64,000 nucleotides of DNA from Streptomyces sp. CT34 (GTDB lineage Bacteria > Actinomycetota > Actinomycetes > Streptomycetales > Streptomycetaceae), in the NCBI RefSeq assembly GCF_000805335.1, contig NZ_KN708638.1, positions 6,459,239-6,523,238 of the forward strand, read 5' to 3'. The translations under genes and the position numbers were made by a program. This document shows, piece by piece, positions 54,593 to 61,341 of the stretch (the first letter of the stretch is position 1; each line of letters opens with the position of its first letter). The notes beneath the pieces were generated by a model. The model was not told where the DNA came from, made no database searches, and worked only from the letters and a program-made list of their open reading frames with translations.

Positions 54593-55087
54593 CGGGGCGT
54601 CACGGGTACGGCGACGCGTGGCCGGTGAGCGCCCCGGTCCCTCAACAGGGGCCGGGGCGCGTCCCGTTGCGGGGGGAGTGCGCCCGGTGGCCGCCGGCCG
54701 GCTGCCGGGCGCCGGCTGCCGTCCGGGGCGAGCCGGCCTCCGCGTGCGAAAGGGCGGGCGAGTCAGGGGCCTTTCGGGCACCCGGGACGCCATGCTGTAC
54801 CAGGCGCGTAGGGGATGTTCCTGGAGTGACGCGTCCTCTCCAGTGGGCAGCCTTGCGGGTGCAGTGCAGCGATGGCCGACGTCGTGCTTCTGGGAGTAGT
54901 GGATGACCGCATGGGTGGATGTGTCGGACGGGGTGCCTCCGGAGGGCGGAGCGCTGCTTTCGCCCCTTGAGGCCAGGGGATGCGCCGATCTGCCGAAGAC
55001 CGTCTCCGGCGAGATCCGCCGTACCGCCCGGCGCGTGGGCCGCGCGCCGGGCCACGGCGGCGCCGCGTACCGGAAGGAGAACCAGCG
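54593..55087. other. Intergenic region with terminator and a ligase-like small ORF
   Basis: About 490 bases. A good hairpin at 54629-54660 ends the preceding operon. A less GC-rich segment (54780-54910) probably holds the promoter of the next ligase. The right end contains a 62-residue ORF with an acyl-CoA-ligase-like C-terminal motif, listed separately. Confidence 0.55.
54629..54660. terminator. Terminator after the SUKH-like gene
   Basis: GCGCCCCGGTCCCT (54629-54642) pairs with 54647-54660 across the loop CAAC, 14 pairs with one G-U. It lies 37 bases after the stop. Confidence 0.7.
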
Positions 55088-55091
55088 ATGA
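54903..55091 (+). CDS. Small ORF with acyl-CoA-ligase-like C-terminal motif (possible remnant)
   Basis: ATG 54903, with GGAG seven bases upstream, opens a 62-residue frame whose stop overlaps the ATG of the following ligase (ATGA). Residues 29-40 read DLPKTVSGEIRR, matching the C-terminal ELPKTxSGKIRR of acyl-CoA ligases except that the catalytic Lys is Glu. The rest does not resemble a ligase. It may be the stub of a deleted ligase gene now used as a coupled leader, or coincidence. Confidence 0.35.
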   Translation: MTAWVDVSDGVPPEGGALLSPLEARGCADLPKTVSGEIRRTARRVGRAPGHGGAAYRKENQR

Positions 55092-56794
55092 GCAGCCAGC
55101 CGCAGACCGAGCTGTCGTACGCGAGCGGGGCGGCGGACCGTCCGCTGCTCGGCCGGACCATCGGGGCCGATCTGGCCCGGACCATCGCCCGCTTCGGCGA
55201 ACGCGAGGCACTCGTCGAGGTGGCCGGGAACCGCCGCTGGACGTACGCGGAACTGGGCCGGGCGATCGACGAGGTGGCGCTCGGGCTGCTCGCCAAGGGC
55301 GTGGGCAAGGGCGACCGGGTGGGCATCTGGGCGCCCAACTGCGCCGAGTGGGTCCTCGTCCAGTACGCCACCGCGCGGCTCGGCGCGATCCTGGTGAACG
55401 TCAACCCGGCTTACCGCGTCCATGAGTTGGCGTATGTGCTCCAGCAGGCCGGGGTCAGCGTGCTGGTCTCCGCCGTCGCGCACAAGGCGAGCGACTACCG
55501 GCGGATGATCGAGCAGGTGCGGGCCGAGTGCCCGGCGCTGCGCGACGTGGTGTACATCGGCGACCCGACCTGGGGCGGGCTGCTGGCCGCCGGAGCGGCC
55601 GTACCGCACACCCGACTCGCCGAGTGCGAGAAGACGCTGACCGCCGACGACCCGGTCAACATCCAGTACACCTCCGGCACCACCGGCTTCCCCAAGGGCG
55701 CGACGCTCTCGCACCACAACATCCTCAACAACGGCTACTGGGTCGCCGAGACCATCGACTACACCGAGCACGACCGGGTGTGCCTGCCGGTGCCCTTCTA
55801 CCACTGCTTCGGCATGGTGATGGGCAACCTCGGCATCACCTCGCACGGCGGCTGCATCGTCATCCCGGCGCCCGCCTTCGACGCCGCCGCCACCCTCCGG
55901 GCCGTCCAGGACGAGCGCTGCACCGCGCTCTACGGCGTCCCCACCATGTTCATCGCCGAGCTGAACCTCCCGGACTTCGCCGACTACGACCTGACCTCAC
56001 TCCGCACCGGCATCATGGCCGGCTCACCGTGTCCGGAGGAGGTGATGAAGCGGGTGCTCACCGAGATGCACATGCCGGAGGTGTCCATCTGCTACGGGAT
56101 GACCGAGACCTCGCCGGTCTCCACCCAGACCCGGCGGGGCGACGACCTGGAGCACCGCACCGCGACCGTCGGGCGGGTGCTGCCGCACATCGAGGTCAAG
56201 GTCGTCGACCCGGCGAGCGGGGTGACCGTACCGCGCGGCACCCCGGGCGAACTGTGCACCCGCGGCTACAGCGTGATGCTCGGCTACTGGCAGGACCCGG
56301 AGCGCACCGCCGAGGTCATCGACCCGGCCCGGTGGATGCACACCGGCGATCTCGCGGTGATGAACGACGACGGTTACGTCCGGATCGTCGGCCGCATCAA
56401 GGACATGATCATCAGAGGCGGTGAGAACGTCTACCCGCGGGAGATCGAGGAGTTCCTCTACTCCCACCCCAAGATCGCCGACGTCCAGATCATCGGCGTC
56501 CCGGACGAGAAGTACGGCGAGGAGATCGCCGCCTGCGTCATCCTCCGCGACCCCGAAGACCCGCTCACCCGCGACGAGTTGGCCCGCTACTGCCGCTCCC
56601 GGCTCGCGCACTTCAAGGTGCCGCGCCATCTGGAGATCGTCGACGCCTTCCCCATGACGGTCAGCGGCAAGGTCCGCAAGGTCGAACTCCGGGAGCAGCT
56701 GGCCCGGCGGCTGGGGACGGCACAGCGGCCACCGGCGGAGGAACGGCCCCCGCGCCAGGAGGGCAGGCTGGGCGGCCGGGCCGGGAAGACGTGA
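55088..56794 (+). CDS. AMP-forming fatty acyl-CoA ligase (FadD-like)
   Basis: A 568-residue ANL-superfamily ligase. P-loop YTSGTTGFPKG (~195), PVPFYHCFGMVMGNLG, A5 YGMTETSPVS, A7 WMHTGDLA, A8 GRIKDMIIRGGENVYPREIEEFLY, and catalytic Lys in MTVSGKVRK. The layout matches the FadD3/AcsA-like medium- or short-chain group. AAGGAGA lies seven to eight bases before ATG 55088. The last ~35 residues are a disordered Arg/Pro/Glu tail. It is not closely similar to the 513-residue ligase upstream, so these are not recent duplicates. Confidence 0.92.
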   Translation: MSSQPQTELSYASGAADRPLLGRTIGADLARTIARFGEREALVEVAGNRRWTYAELGRAIDEVALGLLAKGVGKGDRVGIWAPNCAEWVLVQYATARLGAILVNVNPAYRVHELAYVLQQAGVSVLVSAVAHKASDYRRMIEQVRAECPALRDVVYIGDPTWGGLLAAGAAVPHTRLAECEKTLTADDPVNIQYTSGTTGFPKGATLSHHNILNNGYWVAETIDYTEHDRVCLPVPFYHCFGMVMGNLGITSHGGCIVIPAPAFDAAATLRAVQDERCTALYGVPTMFIAELNLPDFADYDLTSLRTGIMAGSPCPEEVMKRVLTEMHMPEVSICYGMTETSPVSTQTRRGDDLEHRTATVGRVLPHIEVKVVDPASGVTVPRGTPGELCTRGYSVMLGYWQDPERTAEVIDPARWMHTGDLAVMNDDGYVRIVGRIKDMIIRGGENVYPREIEEFLYSHPKIADVQIIGVPDEKYGEEIAACVILRDPEDPLTRDELARYCRSRLAHFKVPRHLEIVDAFPMTVSGKVRKVELREQLARRLGTAQRPPAEERPPRQEGRLGGRAGKT

Positions 56795-57100
56795 CCGGCC
56801 GAGCGGGCGGCCCGGCAGCCTGTCGGTGAGCCGTGCCGACTCCGTGGCGTACGGGTGGTCGGCGTGGTCAACACCGGCCGCCCTGCGCGGTGTTCAGGGG
56901 TCGGCAATCCGGTCACCCCGACGGCCGGGCCGCGGCGCGCCGGCGGGGGTGCCGTCGGTGCCGGGCGGTGCGGTCGATAGGGTCCTGACCTGGCTCGTTC
57001 GGCCGCACCTGGCCGGGGGCCAGGCCGCGAATCAGGCCAAACACCAGGCCGACAACCAGGCCGGAAATCCTGCCAGGAATCCGGTCAAGAGGGGAATTCC
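56795..57100. other. Intergenic region ending in a 12-bp repeat array
   Basis: 306 bases between the ligase and the secreted protein gene. The right third is the 12-bp tandem repeat array at 57021-57092. An open frame (56826-57104) spans the region and reads the array as a Gln/Asn/Ala tetrapeptide repeat, ending in an ATGA overlap with the next gene; it looks non-coding before the array. Confidence 0.45.
57021..57092. repeat. 12-bp tandem repeat, about six units
   Basis: Units beginning CAGGCC and ending AAT/CAC/AAC recur every 12 bases: CAGGCCGCGAAT, CAGGCCAAACAC, CAGGCCGACAAC, CAGGCCGGAAAT, then the more diverged CCTGCCAGGAAT and CCGGTCAAGAGG. The last unit contributes the purine-rich ribosome binding site of the next gene. 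Confidence 0.8.
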
Positions 57101-57778
57101 ATGACCCGTATTGCTCGTTGGGCGACCACTGCCGCCGCCGTGGCCGCCGCTCTGGGGAGCTTCGCCGCCCCCGCCTACGCCGATGTCGTCCAGCCCGGCA
57201 GCCCGGACAACCCCACCCGCGAGGTGCTCACCGCCGGCTGCGCGAGCGGTGTCGACGCGGCGACCGTGGCGCCGACGGTGGTGGACGCCGACAGCGCCGC
57301 CGGCTTCTACCGCTGCGATCCCGTCACCCATCGCGTCGCGGCCCACGAGGGGCGCGTGACCTGCGCCCCCGGCGGACTCTTCGACTGGTCCCGGGGGCTG
57401 TGCGAACCGGCCGCCGCCGTACCGCAGATGGCGACCCGGCTGACCGCCGGGAAGGCCACGCTGTCGACGAAGCCGCTGAAGGTCATCGGGCTGCACGCCA
57501 CCCTGGTCCGGGCCCGGGACGCCGGCCCGGAGGACGCCCTCTGGCACGCGACCATCACCTTCAAGGACACCACCGGCAAGGTGCTGTGCGTGGCCAGGAC
57601 CAACGCCGCCGGGCGGGCGTCCTGCACCGCCGACAAGCCGCGCTCCGGCGCCGACGTGCTCAAGGGCGGCTACACCGCCGAGTACGCCGGCAACGGTGCG
57701 GTCGACGGCCGCTACGCCACGGTGGCCCCGGCCACCGCCCAGGGCGGCATCCGCGCCGTCCTGCCGCCGCAGGGCTGA
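57101..57778 (+). CDS. Secreted cysteine-rich protein, possible chitin-binding-like domain
   Basis: A 225-residue exported protein with a Sec signal peptide (ARWATTAAAVAAALGSFA, cleavage after AYA ~27). Residues ~45-105 contain four cysteines in a peritrophin/CBM14-like arrangement (AGCASG, GFYRCDPVTHRV, VTCAPGGLFDWSRGLCEP): the CPxGLxFDxxxxxC ending is typical of type 2 chitin-binding modules. Residues ~120-215 form a beta-sandwich-like domain with two further cysteines. The match is by motif only. GAGG lies eight bases before ATG 57101. Monocistronic. Confidence 0.75.
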   Translation: MTRIARWATTAAAVAAALGSFAAPAYADVVQPGSPDNPTREVLTAGCASGVDAATVAPTVVDADSAAGFYRCDPVTHRVAAHEGRVTCAPGGLFDWSRGLCEPAAAVPQMATRLTAGKATLSTKPLKVIGLHATLVRARDAGPEDALWHATITFKDTTGKVLCVARTNAAGRASCTADKPRSGADVLKGGYTAEYAGNGAVDGRYATVAPATAQGGIRAVLPPQG

Positions 57779-57847
57779 TGGCCGGTCGGCGCGCGGTGGC
57801 GCCGCTGAGCCGGGGGTAGTCCCACGGGCCGTGCGCGTTGCGGACCG

Positions 57848-58107
57848 TCACCGGCTCCCCGGCCGCCCGCGCGCCGCGATGTCCCGCAGTAGGTCCTGAT
57901 GGGTGTTCCGCAGCCCCTCGTCCACCTGGGCGTCCACCCGGCGCCCAGGTGGACCGGATCCAGCAGGGGGTGCGACCGCGAGGCATCCGCGGCGGTCTGC
58001 CAGTGGTGGAAGTGAGCGTTTCCCGCGCGCGTCAGCCGTCCACCGCCGTCCCGGACCACGAACCCGGCGTGGTCCACGCTGCGTCGGACCGGCGACCCGG
58101 TCGGCAA
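57848..58107 (-). pseudogene. Frameshifted gene of unknown family
   Basis: One minus-strand frame reads SVDHAGFVVRDGGGRLTRAGNAHFHHWQTAADASRSHPLLDPVHLG (58080-57943 in parts), and the next frame continues DAQVDEGLRNTHQDLLRDIAARG to a stop at 57848. Both halves have believable codon use and composition; the frames switch at ~57934-57943, inside a 12-bp inverted repeat (57921-57932/57942-57953). The family is not recognised and the N-terminus is unclear. The whole interval 57779-58134 holds nothing else. Confidence 0.35.
57921..57953. repeat. 12-bp perfect inverted repeat
   Basis: TCCACCTGGGCG (57921-57932) and its exact complement (57942-57953) with a 9-base loop TCCACCCGG, located where the coding frame of the surrounding remnant changes. 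Confidence 0.7.
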
Positions 58108-58134
58108 CTCGACTGGTGATTCGGTCAGTTGGCG

Positions 58135-58512
58135 TCAGCGGCGCTCGCCCGGCCAGTCGAGCAGCAGGCGCTGGGCGCGGGGGAGCGAGGCGACGACGAG
58201 GTCGTAGGAGTCCTCGATCATGTCCCGGACGAGCCGGTCGGAGAGGCCGCCGGTCAGTGAAACGGTGTTCCAGTGCCGCTTGTTGAGGTGGTAGCCGGGC
58301 ACCACCTCCGGGTGCGCCGCCCGCAGCCGCTCGGCCAGCTCCGGATCGCACTTGAGGCTGACGGTCAGCGGCTGCGCGTCCAGCGTGGTCAGTGCGAAGA
58401 TCTTGCCGCCGACCTTGAACGTCGAGACCTCCGGGTGCCGGGGGAACGGGAACTCCTCGGTCGCGCCGTTGAAGTCGAGGCAGAAGGAGCGAAGGGCCTG
58501 GGCATCGATCAT
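58135..58512 (-). CDS. MmcQ/YjbR family DNA-binding-like protein
   Basis: A 125-residue CyaY-fold-like protein of the MmcQ/YjbR family. Family features: LRSFCLDFNGATEEFPFPRHPEVSTFKVGGKIFAL (~8-42 in parts), LTVSLKCDPELAERLRAAHPEV, PGYHLNKRHWNTVSL (~72-86, with the conserved HLNKRHW) and the C-terminal helix. It is often called a DNA-binding protein but its role is not established. Monocistronic from ATG 58512. Confidence 0.9.
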   Translation of the reverse strand: MIDAQALRSFCLDFNGATEEFPFPRHPEVSTFKVGGKIFALTTLDAQPLTVSLKCDPELAERLRAAHPEVVPGYHLNKRHWNTVSLTGGLSDRLVRDMIEDSYDLVVASLPRAQRLLLDWPGERR

Positions 58513-58519
58513 GCGGTCA

Positions 58520-59068
58520 TTATGTCCGCGGCCCCGAAGTGGCCGACCCTGCCGGGCCCGCCACCGCGTCCCGCCGCATGCAGACCCGAGGCCAGCGGTC
58601 CAGGCCCAGTTCCGCCTCGTGGACGCGGATGGCCCGCAGACCGGGGGTGAGCTCGGTGCCGTCCAGCGTCCGGAAGCCGAGCCGGGTGTAGTACGGCGCG
58701 TTCCTCGGCACTTCGGTGAAGGTGGTCAGGGTCAGGGCGGGCCGTCCGCCGTCCCGCTCGGCCCGGTCGAGCAGGGCCCGGCCGATGCCCCGCCGGGCCC
58801 GGTCCGGGTGGACCGAGACCTGCTCGACATGGGTGCAGCCGTCGACCGGGTCCCAGAGGAGATACCCCACCGGCGGCGCGCCGGGACGGTCCGTGTCGTA
58901 CGCGGCGAGCGCCCGGCCCGCGCGCTGATATTGCGTCAGCAGCGCCAGCGGCGGCGGTTCGTCGTCCGCGATCCGCGCCATGCCCAGATCGCGGAACTGT
59001 TCGCCGGCGGCGCGCTCGACGGCGCGGAGAGCGGGCAGGTCGGCCGGGGCCGGGACACGGATGATCAT
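58520..59068 (-). CDS. GNAT acetyltransferase
   Basis: A 182-residue N-acetyltransferase. Motif A is clear (HVEQVSVHPDRARRGIGRALLDRAE), followed by NAPYYTRLGFRTLDG near ~123-137. N-terminal helices bear RAAGEQFRDLGMARIADDE. ATG 59068 begins the domain but has no obvious ribosome binding site, so the transcript may be leaderless. It lies 50 bases after the oxidoreductase gene on the same strand and seven bases before the YjbR start, so it may belong to an operon with them. Substrate unknown. Confidence 0.88.
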   Translation of the reverse strand: MIIRVPAPADLPALRAVERAAGEQFRDLGMARIADDEPPPLALLTQYQRAGRALAAYDTDRPGAPPVGYLLWDPVDGCTHVEQVSVHPDRARRGIGRALLDRAERDGGRPALTLTTFTEVPRNAPYYTRLGFRTLDGTELTPGLRAIRVHEAELGLDRWPRVCMRRDAVAGPAGSATSGPRT

Positions 59069-59118
59069 GGGTTCAGTGTCGCCGGTCCCGGCCGCCCGAT
59101 CCAGCGGATTCCGCGGAT

Positions 59119-59697
59119 TCAGCCGGCGGGGACCGCCTCGGTCTCCTCCGGTGCCCCGTCCCCGGACGGCCGGCCGGTCTCCTCCCGCAGCAGGCGGCGG
59201 TAGCGGTCGGTCTCGTCCGCCAGCTGTTCGTCGGTCAGCACCCGGGTGCCGTGCACGACGAAGGGATCCGCGTACCGCATCCCGGTCAGATGCGCGGTGG
59301 CGTCGAACGGCAGCAGCAGATCGCGGATCGGGAAGCGGTTGTAGCCGTCGGGGTGGTAGGCGTCCGCGGGGCCGCCCGTGGTGGTCGCGATCTGGAGCAC
59401 CTTGCCGTGCAGCGAGGTGCCCTGCGAGCCGTAGGCGAAGCCGTACTCCAGAACGCCGTCGAGCCAGGACTTCAGCAGCGGCGGCACCGAGTACCAGTAG
59501 AACGGGAACTGGAGCACGACCCGGTCGTGGGCGAGCAGCAGCTGCTGTTCCCGGGCGACGCTGATCCGCCGGTCCGGGTAGGCCGCGTAGAGGTCGTGCA
59601 CGTGGACGTCGGGGGTGGTGCGCGCGGCCTCGGCCAGTGCGGCGTTGGCGCGCGAGGCGCCGAGGTCGGGGTGGGCCAGGACGACCAGGGTGGTCAT
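59119..59697 (-). CDS. Flavodoxin-fold NAD(P)H oxidoreductase (KefF/MdaB-like)
   Basis: A 192-residue flavodoxin-like quinone reductase that uses FMN or FAD and NAD(P)H. Motifs: LVVLAHPDLGASRANAALAEAA (~4-25, phosphate loop), VVLQFPFYWYSVPPLLKSWLDGVLEYGFAYG (~62-92 in parts) and the cofactor loop ATTTGGPADAYHPDG (~103-117). GGAG lies ~10 bases before ATG 59697. Such enzymes detoxify quinones. The SDR stub just upstream on the same strand would once have been the first gene of this unit. Confidence 0.9.
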   Translation of the reverse strand: MTTLVVLAHPDLGASRANAALAEAARTTPDVHVHDLYAAYPDRRISVAREQQLLLAHDRVVLQFPFYWYSVPPLLKSWLDGVLEYGFAYGSQGTSLHGKVLQIATTTGGPADAYHPDGYNRFPIRDLLLPFDATAHLTGMRYADPFVVHGTRVLTDEQLADETDRYRRLLREETGRPSGDGAPEETEAVPAG

Positions 59698-59779
59698 GAC
59701 AGGGCAACTCCGTTGCTGATGCGTGGGTTTGGGCGGTGGGCGTGGGGCGGGTGGCCGGTGCGCCGGTCAGGGGGTCGGT

Positions 59780-59911
59780 CTACGGGTGGGCCGGATCCAC
59801 CCGGACCGGGCCGGGGCCGGCGGCGTGCACGACCGCGTGGCCGCGGCCCGCCGGCTCCCGGGCGACGGCGCTGCCGATGGTGCCGGTCGCACCGGTCACG
59901 ATGATCTTCAT
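59780..59911 (-). pseudogene. N-terminal stub of a short-chain dehydrogenase
   Basis: ATG 59911 opens a 43-residue frame, MKIIVTGATGTIGSAVARE then GRGHAVVHAAGPGPVRVDP, ending at TAG 59780. It matches the first beta-alpha-beta unit and GATGTIG dinucleotide loop of atypical NAD(P)-dependent SDRs (about 200 residues when complete); the remaining four-fifths are absent. The 80 bases between its stop and the oxidoreductase start show no further SDR sequence. Confidence 0.65.
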
Positions 59912-60081
59912 GGGGAGCATTCTGCCCTCCGCCCCGGCACCCGGGTCGAACGGAACGGACCACAGCCCGGGGGGAGTTCCCGCGGAGCCGGCGGTTCCGG
60001 CCGGGGCCGATGCGGTGCCGGCCGGCCTTACCGCCGTGGTCGTCCGCGGTCGCCGGTGCCGTCACCGCCCCGTCCCGCCGC
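59912..60081. other. Short gap upstream of the SDR stub
   Basis: About 170 bases without a gene, G/C-rich. The last part is the region between the SDR stub start and the end of the zinc-ribbon protein gene. Nothing else seen. Confidence 0.4.
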
Positions 60082-60828
60082 TCAGCGCCGCCGTGCCCCG
60101 TACGTGATCAGCTCGTCGGCGGCGTCGTTGACCGGCTGCGGGGTGCCGGTGAGGTCCATGACGAACAGCGGGATGTGCAGGTCGTCGGCGCGCGAGCGGG
60201 CGTCGCGGGCATAGCCGGCGAGCGAGAAGAAGACCGCGATCGCCGAGTCGCTGAGGCCGTTGAGCCAGACGCACTCGATCTCGCGCAGGCCGGTGGAGCG
60301 GGTCGTCGGGTCGACCTGGGCGACCACGCCGGTGCCCTTGAGATCCACACCGGAGGCGGTCCGCTCCTGGGTCCGGGCGATATCGGCGAACCCCAGCCAC
60401 TTCAGGTACTGGGCGGCGGCGGTGACGCAGTCGCGGGCCGTGCGGATGGTCACCGGGCGGAACGCGGGCCGCTGCGGCAGCGGCGGCGGCCCCGCCTCCG
60501 GCCGCGTACCGGGCGCGGGCCGGGCGCGCCCGCCGGGGGGCGGGGAGTTGGGCGGGGGGGGGGTGGGCGCGGGGGCGACCGGGACCCGCACGACGGTGCC
60601 GCAGACACAGCCGGCCTCCGGCGCCGGCCACTCGTCCTGCCGGCCGCAGACCTCGCAGCGCACCTCGACCCAGGACGCCTGCCAGGTGCGGTGCAGTATC
60701 TCGACCGGTACCCCGCCGCGCAGCACCGGCATGGTCAGCGGGGCACCGCAGGCACACGGGAAGGTGGGCGGGGTGAAGGCGTTCTCGCGGCGGCACGCGG
60801 GGCACCGCACCGGCACGCTGTCGGCCAT
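60082..60828 (-). CDS. Zinc-ribbon protein with restriction-endonuclease-like C-terminal domain
   Basis: A 248-residue protein. Two or more CxxC/CxC knuckles occupy the N-terminus: CPACRREN...CACG (~9-28) and CEVCG...CVCG (~58-76). A proline-rich linker follows (~84-115), then a domain from ~125 with the look of a restriction-endonuclease-like (Mrr/PD-(D/E)XK) fold: GVDLKGTGVVAQVDPTTRSTG and the later LHIPLFVMDLTG. The strand that should read (E/Q)xK is AQVD, so the catalytic Lys is not present and cleavage activity is doubtful. AGGAG lies seven bases before ATG 60828. No methylase or helicase gene is adjacent. Confidence 0.7.
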   Translation of the reverse strand: MADSVPVRCPACRRENAFTPPTFPCACGAPLTMPVLRGGVPVEILHRTWQASWVEVRCEVCGRQDEWPAPEAGCVCGTVVRVPVAPAPTPPPPNSPPPGGRARPAPGTRPEAGPPPLPQRPAFRPVTIRTARDCVTAAAQYLKWLGFADIARTQERTASGVDLKGTGVVAQVDPTTRSTGLREIECVWLNGLSDSAIAVFFSLAGYARDARSRADDLHIPLFVMDLTGTPQPVNDAADELITYGARRR

Positions 60829-61010
60829 GCTCGTCTCCTGGCAGGTCGGGCGCGCAGACAGACGGCTCTGCTGCTCTGCTCCATGGTCCCTCCAAAACCT
60901 TTTGTCGGGGACCGAATTGCCTGGAGAGATGCATCGGCATCGCCTGGAGAGGCGCATGGCCGGGCGGCGCGCGGAGCCGGCGCGGAACTCTCCACGGCCC
61001 CGGACGCACA

Positions 61011-61051
61011 CAGGGCCCGGAATCCGTGACCGTACGGAATTCCGGGCCCTG
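61011..61051. terminator. Long hairpin downstream of catalase
   Basis: CAGGGCCCGGAAT (61011-61023) pairs exactly with 61039-61051, and inner CCGT/ACGG extends the stem. It is ~290 bases beyond the catalase stop, so it may act as a second terminator or a regulatory structure. Confidence 0.5.
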
Positions 61052-61276
61052 TGGGTGGTTCCCGCCCGACAGCGCGAGAGATGGGCGCGACAGGACATTC
61101 CCCCAGCCACCGCTGGGAAATACCCCCACACCGTCGGACGGAGTCGGCGCAGAGGGGTGCGGAAGCGGGGCGGCAGGCGGGCTCCGCGGCGGGGAGGCGG
61201 CGCACCCTCCTGGTCGGGTGAGCCCGCCACCGCACTGGAATCTCCCCGGGATACCGCGGAGCTCCGCACTGCTTCT

Positions 61277-61317
61277 CCGTACCGGCCGACCACCCCTCAA
61301 CGGGCCGGCCGGTACGG
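61277..61317. terminator. Terminator of the catalase gene
   Basis: CCGTACCGGCCG (61277-61288) and its exact complement (61306-61317) enclose a 17-base loop; it begins 25 bases after the catalase stop in the direction of transcription. Confidence 0.65.
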
Positions 61318-61341
61318 TCGCGCAAGGGGTCTGACCTCCCG

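Larger units (their letters stand above)
60829..61341. other. Intergenic region rich in hairpins
   Basis: About 510 bases between the zinc-ribbon gene and the end of the catalase gene, both leftward. It holds two strong hairpins (61011-61051 and 61277-61317), a smaller one (CCCAGC/GCTGGG near 61114-61129) and the near-repeat CCTGGAGAGATGCAT/CCTGGAGAGGCGCAT at ~60930-60960. The zinc-ribbon promoter is probably in 60840-60930. No gene seen. Confidence 0.5.

Noticed and set aside
52361..55846. 1161-codon minus-strand open frame
   Set aside because: Antisense to two acyl-CoA ligase genes and the SUKH-like gene with full family matches on the plus strand.
57021..57092. Repeat array as a CRISPR
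   Set aside because: Units are 12 bp with no spacers and there are no cas genes.
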